64,000 nt of DNA from Marisa cornuarietis (taxonomy: Eukaryota; Mollusca; Gastropoda; Architaenioglossa; Ampullariidae). The notes below the pieces were generated by a model. It worked only from the letters and a program-made list of their open reading frames with translations. It made no database searches and was not told where the DNA came from. A program made the position numbers and the translations under genes. Positions 24,701 to 36,607 of the stretch are shown one piece after another (the first letter of the stretch is position 1; the number at the start of each line of letters is the position of its first letter). The stretch is from assembly GCA_004794655.1 (NCBI GenBank), contig SMMW01000080.1, forward strand, positions 1-64,000, read 5' to 3'.

Positions 24701-27700
24701 GTATGCTTTTGTACTTGGATGAATAAAGTTTTTGCAATATTTAAAAAGAGGTATATTGTAAGACCATAGATCATCTGTCATCAATTTTGTAGGTGAATGC
24801 AGTTAGTTGGAGTCAAACAAGAAATGAAAACCTGCTTTTATCAGCATCTTGGGATTCTTTAATAAAAGTGGTAAGCAGTTTTATCATTCTGTATTGCTGT
24901 TTATTTTTTGTTATAGATAAAAGATATTTTAAATCAAATTTTTATTGAATAGATTAAAATAACTTAAATGATGATGTGAATTTTAGATCTTAAAAACCGA
25001 ACTTTAAGTATAACATCAGACCACAAACCAACTTAATGTGTATGACTTAAATCTACAGTTATTCATTCATTCATTGACTGGTATCAGACGTCGAATGGCT
25101 ATGCTGGTCTGCTAGTACTGGTTGTCGGGAAAAACAGCTGTATAGACACAAATCTGAGAAGGTTTACCACTTACGCTTGTCTTGAGTGGTATCAAGCAGG
25201 TCCTGCATGGACTGACCAGTCACTCCTTCATGTTTGCAAGCCAATTCTTCCTCTGTCCACCTTGTTGTTGATGCTTTCCACCCTCCAACAAGGTACCCTG
25301 AATAAAGAGAAAGAGTTCCCTGCTTGGTCACATGGCCATACCAGCTTATGCTGCTTCACTGTTGCAAGAAAGGGTTCCTGGTGGTCCACGAGGTTGGCGA
25401 CTGTGCTGCAAGTCACTGGATTTTCATTCCATGTAGGAGATTTGGAGCAGCTTCCTAAGGAACTTGGTCTCAAATGCCTGGATTCTCTTCTCCATTTCAG
25501 CAAGCACAGGCCACACCTCACGTCCGTGCAGCAGGATGGGAACTACTAGGGACTTGTACAGGACTGATCCTGTCCAGCCTGGTCATTGGCACTGTTGGTG
25601 TTGGATACCTGATGTGGATGTCGGTATTGCAGGTGGCATCTTTGACAAGAGTAGCTCACAAGTTCTTAAAACTGTTTACTTCATTGAGATGTACTCCATT
25701 CATGTAGATCTCTGCTTTGTTGTTACCATGGGTGTTAACAATGAGTTTGCTCTTGTCAGTGCTGGTCTCTATTCCATATGCATTCACACTTGGTAAGGGG
25801 TTGCAGTTTGCTATTGGTGCCTATCAACAGATCAATGTTGTCTGCATAAATGATTTCTCACATAATGTACTCCAAGATGTTGACCAGTACTAGTGGCTGG
25901 GGACACTTATGGATGTCATCCACTGTTGTCTGAAAGAAGTCTCCCATTTGAAAGAAATCTCTCTACAGTTAACCAAAAGATAAAGTAATAGACAGTAGCA
26001 CCTGAAAGACTTTAATATCATTTTTAAGCACTAAAATTTTCATTTGCACATTTTGGAGATTGGGGAGCACTGGGACAGTGTTGTCACATACACGTTTTAC
26101 TCATTGTTTGTATTGCACAAAAATGGGCTTGTGTTCTTGCTTTTATCTTGGTGCTGTTGATTACACACAAAGAACCTGCTGCTTATATCTGACAGATGGA
26201 GGAATACAAAAGAAATAATATTATATTATTCACTTACTTGAAAGTTGCAAGTTTATCAGAAAATTAGCAAGAAAAAGATTAGCCCAGTGTGACAGAACAT
26301 TATACTTTTTTTTACAGTGGGATTTAACTCAGTGCCAGTCATTGATAACACTAACAGGTCATGTCAACATTGCATATAGTGCTGTGTGGTCACCACAAGT
26401 GCCTGGTGTTTTCTCTTCTGCTTCAGGTTTGTTTTGAGGGTGATTATTGCTTATCAATTTGCTTTTTGGATTTGGAGTGCAATATAAAAAATTCTTTCAT
26501 TTTAGTTAAGGCAAATAGTGAGTACACAAAATTGTAAATTCAAATGCCGAAATGTGTGCATATTTTATGTCCTTAATTTATAAATGGTACATCGGAGCAT
26601 ATGCACAGACAAGAAGTGGAGCGTGGTAACATTTAGTCATTGAATAATGCATTAGTTCGTAGGCAAGATGAATCAGAATTTGTGGTTAATGGGTCTGATT
26701 AGTATGTCAAATCTTTTTACTTGCCAGATTGGGGAAACAGTAGCTAGTAGAGTAGTTTTAGTTATAATTGTCAACCACTGATAAATTAACCCTTTTATTC
26801 AAAATACATAATTCTCTGAAATGGTGTTTCTTTTCTGCTATATCCAGTTAAGGTCATAACCTGTATTTGTCATTTCCTTCACTGCTTATTGTAAAGGAGA
26901 TAAAACATTGAGAGTGTGGGACATGCGAAAAAGTAAAGAGTCTGTTGCTGTGATTCAAGCACATGGAGAGGAAATTCTCACCTGTGACTGGTGCAAATAT
27001 GACCAGGTGAATCCACAGCCCATGTATAATAACAGTGTTATCATTAAGTGTAAATAAAATTAAGTGAATGCATCACTTATATTAAATAGGTTAGATAATA
27101 AATCAGCATTATTTTCTTGGTGCTTATTTTATTTTTTGCTTCTTTGGATGAAATCTAAAATCTGATTTGTCAGTCCATCAGCATGTTTATACACTGATGT
27201 AACAATAGCACTACAGAATGAAACTTGCTGGGAAATCAGTTTCTCGTTATCAGTTGTGGTTGTGCCACTGCAGCGTGAAATGCTATTTAATTGTTACAGA
27301 ATTTCTTGTTGTTTGTTTTGATAAATTCATGAGTTCAAGTGTTGTTGTTAACTGCTACCTAATGGTGTTACAGCATCAACTTTTCTCTGGAAGTGTTGAT
27401 GGAACAATTCGTGGATGGGACACTCGATCCTATCAGCTTCCATTCTGTGAACTTAGAGGACATCGGTATGCAGTCAGGAGAATAAAGGTGAGGGGCATAC
27501 ATCACAAGCTTACTTGCAATTGTATGACAAGTAGTCCCTTTCCTAGTATTACCCAACATTTTACAATGCTAATCAGAGACCATATGCTTGCTGGTCAAAT
27601 AATCTATTCTACCATTTAGCTAACAAAGTCTCTATCAGTCTCAACTCCAAACGTCCAATTTTAACTTGGCTTTCTTTGTTACCCACCTGACCTATCAATT

Positions 27701-29988
27701 TATGCCTCTATTCCTACCATCTCACCTCTTTATTTTTCTCAAAGCACTTTAAGTATCACCTCAAGAAACATTTTTCCAGGGAATATCTGCAGGGTGAACC
27801 TGTAAATCAGTTTGCTTGGCATGGTTCTTTTTCATATTCATTCATTTACTTATTCCTTCTTTTGTTGATACCATTATATCAGCCAGTTATTCTTGCTGTT
27901 TTGCAGACATCACCATTTGTCCCCACATCTCTGGCTTCTTCTTCTTATGATTTCACAGTAAGGTAATATAAGAATTTATGCTGTCCCGAATCCGCATCAT
28001 TCTTACAGTCATAATTTTGTGTCAGCTATTAAGTACATGCTTAACACAACAACTACACTCTAATACAGTTTTGGTAATGGTACCTGTTAGAAATAACATA
28101 AATTTTATGATATTTAAACACATTCATGTGTGTTAGATGTGGATGTCATGCCTACAGATCTGTAACAACAAAATAATTTGCAACCTTAATGGGCCAGGCA
28201 CAACAATTAACTTTGCCTAGAAAAAAAGTTTGACCAGTCTTTGTGCTTAATGTGGTTAATACAAACATTCTTAAATAACCTGCTGTTATCATTTTCATTG
28301 TCATTTCAGAACATGGGACATTACTACACAAAAACAGATGGAAGTTATTGAACATCATACAGAGTTTGTCTATGGGTTAGATTTCAATAACCATCTTCCA
28401 GGGCAGGTTTGTAGCTTCTTAATCTATTTAAAATATTTTAAGGTTTTATTTTAATATACCTCCCTAATGGTTTATATTTAGCATACATGTTAGTCAGTCG
28501 TTCATCTTTTGAGTGGTACCAGTCACTTGGGGGCGCACATGGATGGATGATGGAGCTGACAAGACCCACCATTTACGCCTATCTTGGGCAATACTGAGTA
28601 GGTCCTGCGCTGGACGACCAGTCCACTCCTTTATGTTCTTAAGCCAGTTCTTCCTCTGGCTACTGAAGCTTTGACCTTCCTCTAATCTAAGGTATCTTGA
28701 AGGGCTGTCTTCAACTGAGTGTCATACCAGGTCACATGATCACACTAGACCAGCTTACACCGCTTTACATTTGCAAGAAGGCGTTCCTGTGGCAGCCATG
28801 TTTTGTACAAAGACATTGGTCATATGTTCCCTGTACGAGATCCGGAGGAGTCTCCTCAGACACTTATTCTCAAATGCTTAAATTATCCTCTCTGTTGTGG
28901 CAAGCAAAGTCTACATTTCACATCCTTAAAGCAGGATCAGGGATTTGGATAGGAGGGACTTGTACAGATTGTGAACTTCACAGTAAATCTGCTGCTGTGT
29001 TTGTTCCAGACCCTCTCCAGCCTAGCCATTGTCACTGCTGCTGTTGTGATCCTGATGCAGATATTTGTCATGGAGTTGCCGTGTTTGAAGAGGGTGGCTC
29101 CCAAATAATTAAAGCTCTTTACTCTTGAGCCATGCTCTGGTCATGTAGATATCTGCTAATCTGTTGCCAATGACCACGACTTTACTCTTATCAGTACTGG
29201 TCTCCCTTCCATAGTCTGTTGATAAGGTTTTGCATTTCTCTGTTTGTGCCTGCTATCAGATTGACGTTATCTGAATAGCGCAGGTTGGAAATGGGTCTTC
29301 CTCTAATGGAAATGGAAGTGGAGAGTTTCACATATGATATTCTCTAAAAAGATGCTGAACCGCACTGGTGATAGGGGTTTATAGCTTCTTAATATTTTAA
29401 GAATATTTTAAGGTTTTATTTTAGTATACCTCCTTAAATTATATTTAACATTCGGGCACAGACGCCGGAATTGTGCTTACAATGTGTGGAAAAATAAATT
29501 TTATTCAGAAGCTTGTTCAGGGATTGCCCTCAGGCAGGCGCTACAAAAGCCACGTATGCAAAAAACTGCCTATCAGAGGTCCTTTGTGTCAGCAGTCATC
29601 ACCCTCCTAAATAAAAGGCACAAGGACCCCTACGTCTACTGGCATCCTGTTTGCGAAGCTTGCCATTTATGTGTGAGAATGTGTAGGTGCGGGCATGTGT
29701 TAAATGTCTGTATGAGTATGTATGCCTGCCCGTTATGTTATATGTTTTTGTGAGCTAAAGAAAAATGTCTGTCTTGGGCTTCCTCGAACAGACAATAAAG
29801 TTTGATTTGATATACATTTCGATAGTATAGTCATTATGCATCCACTTAAAAAAAACAGAAAATTCTATTGAATGATTATAATCCAACATCTGATATGGAT
29901 TTGTTTTTTCTGGCAGATGGCTGACTGTGCTTGGGATGGGATCATCCAGGTTTATCAGCCACAGTCTTGTACACCGTTAGCTTCCTGA
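21775..29988 (+). CDS. PEX7: PEX7, peroxisomal PTS2 targeting-signal receptor (WD40), complete
   Basis: Ten exons, all GT-AG and phase-consistent: 21775-21880, 23938-24110, 24508-24543, 24793-24870, 26318-26426, 26897-27006, 27374-27487, 27907-27962, 28310-28406, 29917-29988. The product has 316 residues (human PEX7 has 323). Diagnostic matches are FRTPGRHGY at the start, [55 protein letters not shown] and ADCAWDG near the end. WD repeats end in IQVWD, IKVWD, LRVWD and IRGWD. Known role: cytosolic receptor that brings PTS2-bearing enzymes such as thiolase to the peroxisome with a PEX5-type coreceptor. The start is the ATG at 21775, with a purine at -3 and human-like spacing to FRTPGRHGY; the in-frame ATG at 21706 has a weaker context. 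Introns 1, 4 and 9 carry transposable elements. Confidence 0.97.
21961..23186 (-). mobile_element. Tc1-like DNA transposon in PEX7 intron 1, inactive
   Basis: Terminal inverted repeats ACACCCTTGTGCAAATTAAT stand just inside TA dinucleotides at 21961-21962 and 23185-23186, giving a 1,226-bp element. The minus strand shows the transposase in pieces: [15 protein letters not shown] and YREIAKTPS (about 22850-22935), [18 protein letters not shown] (first catalytic D), [11 protein letters not shown] (second D) and [11 protein letters not shown] (the E). Frameshifts and stops separate these, so it is dead. An (AT)n run lies inside near 23083-23104. Confidence 0.9.
22154..22716 (-). pseudogene. Tc1-like transposase DDE domain, frame-broken
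   Basis: Two overlapping frames on the minus strand carry [17 protein letters not shown] (22435-22716) and [15 protein letters not shown] with [15 protein letters not shown] (22154-22522). The PIENLW segment lies in a third frame near 22230. The motif order is that of Tc1 transposases. At least two frameshifts disable it. Confidence 0.85.
25062..25961 (-). mobile_element. LINE family B fragment in PEX7 intron 4
   Basis: On the minus strand, RT remnants ([13 protein letters not shown], about 25790-25850) are followed by the C-terminal segment ([14 protein letters not shown], 25340-25400, and a degraded arginine-rich end). TCTACAGTTA flanks the element at 25052-25061 and 25962-25971, a likely target-site duplication. 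Many stops are present. The same family occurs at 28.5, 53.6 and 59.3 kb. Confidence 0.75.
28486..29374 (-). mobile_element. LINE family B fragment in PEX7 intron 9, flanked by long direct repeats
   Basis: On the minus strand, degenerate RT ([14 protein letters not shown] near 29340; [20 protein letters not shown] near 29240) is followed by a C-terminal region near 28500-28800. It aligns with the family B element in intron 4. Sequence 28407-28485 recurs with few changes at about 29376-29453 on the other side, which looks like an unusually long target-site duplication. Confidence 0.75.
29455..29815 (+). mobile_element. LINE 3' end fragment (third family) in PEX7 intron 9
   Basis: A plus-strand frame contains [10 protein letters not shown] and [20 protein letters not shown], resembling the closing motif (R..SF.P.AI.LLN) of Jockey/R1-type LINE proteins. 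It is followed by about 200 bp of 3' UTR ending CAATAAAGTTTGATTTGATA. Only the last part of the element is present. Confidence 0.5.
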
Positions 29989-30211
29989 ATAGAAATCTTT
30001 ATTTGTGAGGGAATTGAGAAAGCGCATGTGTAGCGTGTAAAACTCATGTGAAAACCAGTAACTTCGATGTTATCAATTTTGATACAACCTTAAATTATCA
30101 GGCAATTGTGACAAATATGTAAAAATATGTAACCTTTCACAACAACAATGTGGTTAATACTATTGCGTGATATTATCTTTGTAACTGAACCTGATGTGAT
30201 AATTAAATGTT

Positions 30212-30217
30212 AATAAA
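30212..30217 (+). terminator. Likely PEX7 polyadenylation signal
   Basis: AATAAA stands 224 bp downstream of the PEX7 stop codon and is the first canonical hexamer on this strand after the stop. Confidence 0.65.
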
Positions 30218-30317
30218 TCGTAGGGAGCGCGTGTTTAGGGCAGCGTGTACCGCTGACAGTGCTTTGTTCTCTCCACCATGCAGCCTCCTTCCCTTCCCAT
30301 GACCTGCCGCGCCATAT

Positions 30318-30496
30318 TTTGAGTGCGGGAGAAGACCCATTGCGCCGTGTAAGTGTTTTAGTTCGCTATATCAAGCGGCTCACGTACCTCAAAATCTCTC
30401 TCCTTCATTTTTTTTTCTTATTTCGAGTGCGGGAGAGTACCATTGCGCCGTGAAGGTGTTCTGGTCCGCTGTCAAGTAGCTTACGTACCTCAAAAT
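30318..30496. repeat. Imperfect 76-78-bp direct repeat downstream of PEX7
   Basis: Copies at 30318-30395 and 30421-30496 share GAGTGCGGGAGA, CATTGCGCCGTG and CACGTACCTCAAAAT or TACGTACCTCAAAAT, and are separated by 25 bp of pyrimidine-rich sequence. Confidence 0.85.
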
Positions 30497-30778
30497 ACTT
30501 AAAACACAGCACAGTTTGTACTGAATGGAAAAACAGATGGGTAGCCAGTGCAGACAACATATGAGACGAGTGACATGATCCCTTTTCTTGCTCGAAGTGG
30601 TGTTCTGTACTTTTAATAGAAAATGATGAAAATAATCTCCATTAGAAGAAGTAAGTGCTATCGTTATGTTTATAATATGATAGAATTAGTTTATACGTGT
30701 AAATAATGTAAATAAACCCATTTTACATGTATTGGATACATTTGGTGTGAGAGAGAAAGAGAGACTCAGCACGTGTTG

Positions 30779-30839
30779 TACTTTTGTCCTCGTCGTATGA
30801 ACGAAATGGACATATGCTCTCGTCGTATGAACGAAACAG
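30779..30839. repeat. Short tandem duplication next to the mariner
   Basis: Two adjacent units contain CTCGTCGTATGAACGAAA followed by TGGACATA or CAGACATA. The mariner is inserted at the end of the second unit. Confidence 0.7.
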
Positions 30840-30842
30840 ACA

Positions 30843-31813
30843 TACGAGGTGTGATAGAAAAGTAATGAGACTGATTTTTTATTTACCAAAGTTTTAATTT
30901 TGTTCAAACATCAGTGTTATCCCCTTCAAAGTAGTTCCCTTGGGCAGCTACACACCGATGGAGACGTTGTTTCCACTTTTGGTAGCAGCGCTGGAAGTCT
31001 TCAACCGGTATGGTCCTCAGCATGTCCGTTACACTCTTGGATGTTTTCTAAAGTCCCGAAATGACATCTTTTGAGGACATTTTTCAGTTTAGAAAAAAGG
31101 AAAAAGTCACAAGGCCTGAGGTCAGGTGCATAGGGAGGTTGGGGAACCACAGGAATGCCTTTAGAGGTCAAAAATTCCGTGACGGAGAGGGCAGTGTGAC
31201 ATGAGGGTTGTCATGATGGAGCATCCGTCTGCAATGTCTGGTCTCACGCGAATGACCCTTTTTTTTGAGACCTTTCGCATGTGCAAATGTTCAGTCAAAA
31301 TTTGATGAACGGTAAATCTGTTCAAATTTAATTGTTCGCTCAACATTCTTAATGTTAAACGAAGGTCTGATCTCACAAGAGTGTTCACACTTTCGATGTT
31401 TTCGTCGGTTTTCGAAGTTGAAGGCCTCCCTGAACGGGGTTCATCTTCATCGTGTTCTCTGCCTTTCAAAAATGATTTGTGCCAGCGAAAAACTTGAGCT
31501 CGGGATAAAGAATGTTCCCCATAGGCCTGTGTTAACTTTTCAAATGTCACATTTGCCGATTCTCCAAGCTTAACACAAAATGTAATGGCACAACGTTGCT
31601 CCAAATGGCGCTGGTCCAGTTTGCGTGACGCACAACCACAGCACAACGTTACTAACAGCAGTCACAACAATCACGTAGTTAACGGAATGAGTTGAAACTC
31701 GCACTGAGCTATGGGAGGGGACTGATACACCTGCAAACGATGTAGCAACAGCGCAGCCTTACCAGATCGCTTGCAGTTTTGCTAGTCTTATTACTTTTCT
31801 ATCACACCTCGTA
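30843..31813 (-). mobile_element. Internally deleted mariner-type transposon
   Basis: Terminal inverted repeats ACGAGGTGTGATAGAAAAGT stand next to TA at 30843-30844 and 31812-31813. The minus strand has the N-terminal helix-turn-helix part of the transposase (31161-31646, with SLSRAQVFRWHKSFLKGRE and SGRPSTSK). A jump then leads to the C-terminal region near 30905-31160 (TIPVEDFQRCYQKW). The middle of the catalytic domain is missing, so the element is non-autonomous. Confidence 0.9.
31161..31646 (-). pseudogene. Mariner transposase N-terminal half
   Basis: A 161-codon frame with the mariner HTH region (CVKLGESANVTFEKL, SRAQVFRWHKSF), the GRPSTSK linker and the second HTH (LSEQLNLNRFTVHQILTEHL). 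After RPDIADG the sequence departs from the family order, marking the deletion of the first catalytic region. Confidence 0.85.
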
Positions 31814-32796
31814 TATTCCTCGGGTGAATAAAACGTGTCGTCTCGTGCACGGTTGTGAAACACAGAGCATACATGACGAGAGTGAGAAGCCATCCGACAC
31901 AGAGCTGAACGACGCACCGAAGAAAACACACTTTTGGAAAAAGCAGGGTCTTTTGTGGATTCCAAGGTCAGCTAAGTGCGGGTGTGTAGCAGATGGAATG
32001 GGGGGGGGGGGGAAACAACGCAAGATAGACTAGATATCACATTCGACGAATAAGAGCTAGAATTGCAGTGAAAAATTCTCCTTTGGAACGTCGCGGTCCT
32101 CTTCCCTAGAACGACAAAGAGGAATGGATGGACTGGCGCTAGGGCTTATAGTAGCCGCGACTAGCCGATGATCCGGTCGCAGTGTGCAGTTAGCCATGAA
32201 AAAAAAGCGTTAAAAGAGATCGCAGTTTCTGGACAAGAAAGGTGCCTTCAGATTATCTGCAGTTCAACCTTAGCAAATACATGAATTCGGTATATTTTTA
32301 AGTATTTCCTTCAACAGAAAGGTTGTACAGGTGTTCTGGGTCTGTAATGAGTCCATCAATGGTTCAATTTCATTTACATCTGATGCCAAATTTATATTGA
32401 GATTGTTTATAATCTACTTAATTATGGATTAGCTCACTGGCTTAATTTGAAACTCTTGATGAGTTACTAGTTGCTTGCTAAAAGCAGTTAGATAAAATAC
32501 TAAAACTGTGGAAGAATCCAATTAGGTTGGTCACAGAGGATCATTTACAAACTTTTTGTGTGATTTTATCACACTGTCTTGTAGAATAAATAAAGCTCAA
32601 AAACTGTGATGAAATGAATTTTGGCAAAGGGCGGTTAGATTCTTATCCACTGGAAGTATATACGCATGTACTTTGTTTTTGAACACTTAAAAGCAAGTTA
32701 TAAACTTTAAATCAACACATGGATTATCCCTTTAATGCCCTGAGTTTTTGAGGTGTTACTGATACTTTCCGTCTTGCTGAGAATCTGCATAATTTA

Positions 32797-33262
32797 GGAT
32801 GGCGGCTGCAGGGAAGCTTGGGGCAGGAGCTGAGGAGCAAACAGATCGTTGCCTGCCCAACCAGAAGTATTTGAGACTGGGGAAAACGAAAGCGTTCTGC
32901 TTGTACGTAACACAGAATCGAAAAACCACCGTCTGAAGGAAAGCCAAGAATAAATCTGATGGAGGGATCATTTCGGGCTATCCACCATCTCTACCGCCAC
33001 GCAGAATGCTCTCGAATTGCATGACTTAAATTTTAAAGAAACTAGAAGGTGCAGTCTCCTAGACAGTTTTGCAAATGAACTGTCTGACAAGGCAACCCAC
33101 ATTCTGCATGATGCACGATCATCCATCGTTCAGACGCCGCACTCCCTGAACACGTGACCTAGCCACGTGGCGGGTGGCGAAACGGTGACGAGTACAGAAC
33201 AGCTTCCCAAAGCAACTTTGCTTTATGTTGAAATGTTCTGGTCATCTAATTTCGCAAGAAAA
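32797..33262 (+). other. Possible promoter and first exon of an unidentified transcript
   Basis: GGATGGCGGC at 32797 resembles a YY1 site and overlaps an ATG (32799) opening a frame that starts MAAAGKLGAGAEEQTDRC and reaches a weak donor (TAC|GTAACA). Two CACGTG E-boxes lie at 33151 and 33164, and a strong donor (AAGAAAA|GTAAGT) follows at 33262. No downstream exon could be connected. This is weak evidence only. Confidence 0.2.
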
Positions 33263-34139
33263 GTAAGTGTGTTATTTTTATTGAATTAAAACAATAGAGA
33301 AAACAAGAGAACAATTTATAGACTGCAACACTGTTTAATCTAAGTGCAGGTCTGTCATTCAGATCTAAATTGCGGACGTTAATTTCGCGGCTCTCTCTCT
33401 CTCCCATCCCCCTACTCCTAAGTTTCAGAGATTGTAGGCGAAATGAAAAATATGTGAACGCTTGTGCAGCAATGATGAACCCAAGTCATAGTTTATTTGT
33501 TTATTACTGTTGGGGTATTTACTACGAATTGTGTTGTTTTGCTACAAACAGTCGAGGTCTCTCTAGCAGATCTGTATAATTTATATGTAATTTTCTTTAT
33601 AATGCATATTTTATGTGATAAGTATTTATCATCTGTAATGAAGATAATGAAATACAAAAAGTAGATTTACATTTAGTAGTTATTTGTATTTATGGCTGCT
33701 TATGTGTGTGGTTTTTTTTCTCTGCCTGAATTTTTGTTTGTTTGTTTTTTTTTTTGCAGTTTTCTGTCCGGGGATTTTAGATTGCATAGCTGCACTACAC
33801 TCTTTTTTAACATTTATTCACAGATACATAACGCATGTAATACAGTATTTTACAATATGAAACAATGATGTGCACATGAGGTAGCATTCTTTTAAGAGTA
33901 CAACCATCTGCCAAGCAAGCCATCCAACAAACAATGTATAATCTTGCACAACAAAACATGCATGCACCAGTTTGTGTTCTTTTTACATCTCTCACAAATC
34001 AAACACAGACATCATAGCAGGCACCTTGGATCCCTTATGCCATAGGCTGATTGCACACCAATATAAATCATATCTAGACATATAGTTTTTGCTCATCATA
34101 AAGTCATACATATATATATATATATCGTGTCTATGACAA

Positions 34140-35525
34140 GTTGTCTATAGGGTTGCCAGAGTTTAGGAAACTTTTCTTTGTTTATTTCTAAACATGCACT
34201 AAATTGTTCAATTTTATACCTGTGTTTCAATATTCAAATATAAAGGGTTCTAGCTGAGGGATAGTTTTTTTTTAATCTGCAAGAATAAATGTATGCTTTA
34301 GCCAGTAGTAAAATTAAGTTAAGTACAGCATCTGTCTCTAAGTCATTACTACCTCCAAAAAGTACAAGTTGTTCACTGATAGTTATATTTGGAGCATTTT
34401 TACATCTGTCTAATAAACAATTTTGTAAGTTTATCCAAAAATCCTTAACATATTTACAATTCCAAAATATATGCTGAATACTTTTTTTTTCACCTCTGCA
34501 AAGGCTACATACATCATCATCTTCTAGTCCCATGTGGAATAAAATTACTTTTGTCCCCAGAATTCTAAGTAGCACTCAGATTTGAAGCCATTTTAACTTG
34601 ATATCTTTATATTAGCCATTGCTTTAAATATAACATGCCAGTCAACATTTCTGTTTACCTTTTCATCCCATTTTAAAAAACAACTTGGCATGCATGTGTT
34701 AGATATCATAGATATCATAGTATAGTCTTACGTCTTTCTGTACTGATCAAGTTATTTTAAGAGTTTTGTTTGTCATATGTAGAGGAAGATAACTCTAATA
34801 TAAGATAACGCACCTCTTCCTTGAGCATTACTCCTAACACAGTCCACAATGCTAGTCCTTACCTTCCCCCTTCCCTCTTGCTACTTTACCCATCACTATT
34901 TTTCTGTTCCTGTTACCTGATGCCTTTGCTATCTGTTTCGTCGTCAGTACTGTCGTTTTCTTTCGTCCCCTGTGTTCTGTATCTACTTGTCCACGTCTCT
35001 TCCCCATTTTAAGCGCAAAGAGCATGGTCTCTATGAGTGTGAATATGCGCTATACAAATCTTCACTATTATTATTATTATTATTATATTTATTCTATTTA
35101 AATTTGTGTATGTCTTTATGGCCTTTATGCAACCATTAAAAGAGACAAAGTTAATGTTTACATCATATTTATTTTTTAACAGCTTGATACGATAAAAAGT
35201 TTCCTCTTTCGTCTATTAGGTGTTTAATTAAGTATCATATATATCTTTCTCCATCCAGCTCTTATATAGAATTGGCTTACTTTTAATCTTAATTTTGTCA
35301 TTACAGAAGATAGGTTGTATCAAGATTTCTTCATGTTTTTCGTACACTATACTCTCTCCAAATATCCTGTACGCTTTTAATATATCTGTCCAGAAGCTGT
35401 TTGCATTTATAAAGGGGCAAACTGCAGGGCCAAGTTTGTCTAAGTATTCTATTATTGTATTTGTGGACATGAGATTTCTTTTCCTAACTGTACTACACTC
35501 ATCCCATCTGCTTTTCGTTGTTTGT
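34140..35525 (-). mobile_element. L1/Tx1-like LINE C-terminal remnant, interrupted
   Basis: On the minus strand, 35470-35100 contains frames with ILIQPIFCNDKIKIKSKP, SWMEKDIYD, FYRIKLLKNKYDVN and INFVSFNGCIKAIKTYT. After an inserted LINE A tail it resumes at 34690-34234 with DWHVIFKAMANIKISS and ILGTKVILFHMGLEDDDVCS. The region after MGLEDDD has the CSLC...H..W.C pattern of the RT-linked zinc knuckle found at the end of L1/Tx1 LINE proteins. It is degenerate. Confidence 0.7.
34806..35086 (+). mobile_element. LINE family A 3' tail inserted into the L1/Tx1-like remnant
   Basis: The sequence from CACCTCTTCCTTGAGCATTA to the ATT run matches 47510-47787 closely, including hairpin AGCGC (35012) and GCGCT. 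It splits the minus-strand L1/Tx1-like frame, so it is the younger insertion. Confidence 0.88.
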
Positions 35526-35751
35526 TAAAGGAGTGCGCGACATGCTGTGGCGTGACTTAGGCCCAGTAGCAGAAAGCGCAATAACAGATCTCCCTTCTCC
35601 CTTCTCCCTCCCCGGCCAGCGCCCCTTTTTCATAATATTACCACCATTACTTCCAGCACACGATCTTCAGGTCGACCTTTTGACAAAATGTGTTACAGGA
35701 AGATTCGTTCCCACAACATACCCAAGAAAGTATTGGCCGCCAACGCTTGCC

Positions 35752-36575
35752 ATGGGCGACACGTGGGACACGAACCGCATCTCCCGCACAGTGTGTAACG
35801 TTTATTCTAGGACATTAGAAAGTGATGGCAGGACAAAATGTAAAGCCTATAGACTGCACAATGTAAGACCGATCAACACAAACCGTAGACTGTCCGTGTT
35901 AACAGTACTTCCAGGACACTTCCAGTCACTGCCATCGAGACCTTCAACTCTCAAAACGTCGAGACAACAGCCTTCTTTGCAGAAGGTAAACCTACCACTT
36001 CATAATTTCACGCTGTTACTAAAGGTTTAAAAGAATTCATGTCTTTGTTCTAATGTGGGGTTAAGATTAGTACGAGCTATAGTACTTCCCCAAATCTAGG
36101 AATTCCTTACGTTCTCGCGACAAACACGCCTACAAGCTCATCAGACTGTTGGAGTCATGTGTATCGTGAGTGTACTGGTATGCCGGTACTGAAAAAAATT
36201 ATTGGATTTTGAGATTGGCTGTGACGAAAAGAGAAATAACGCGATGCTTAGTGGGGAAAAATGGCAGCTCCCTAAAATCTACAGTAGGAAAAGGGTGGGG
36301 GGGGGGTCCAGAAGACAGTGATTTTGTCACGCTTGGTCTGCAGATAACCAAGCTCCCGGTCCCACAAGAAGACCAGAGGAGCCCTGTGGTGACGGGCCAC
36401 GCGGATCGGCATGGCGGTCTGTATCGTGGAGGTAACAGTCCAAATAGGACAAGTAAGTAAACGATTTTCTAACTTTCCATATATATATATATATCTATAA
36501 AACGTCAAAGTTAAATGTTTGTGTATACATGCATGCGCGCACCTATAAATACATAAATATTTATATATCTCTCTC

Positions 36576-36607
<32 letters not shown>

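Noticed and set aside
32014..34139. Search for further host genes
   Set aside because: Apart from the weak promoter-like segment, no exon with motif support was found; several short frames are AT-rich noise.
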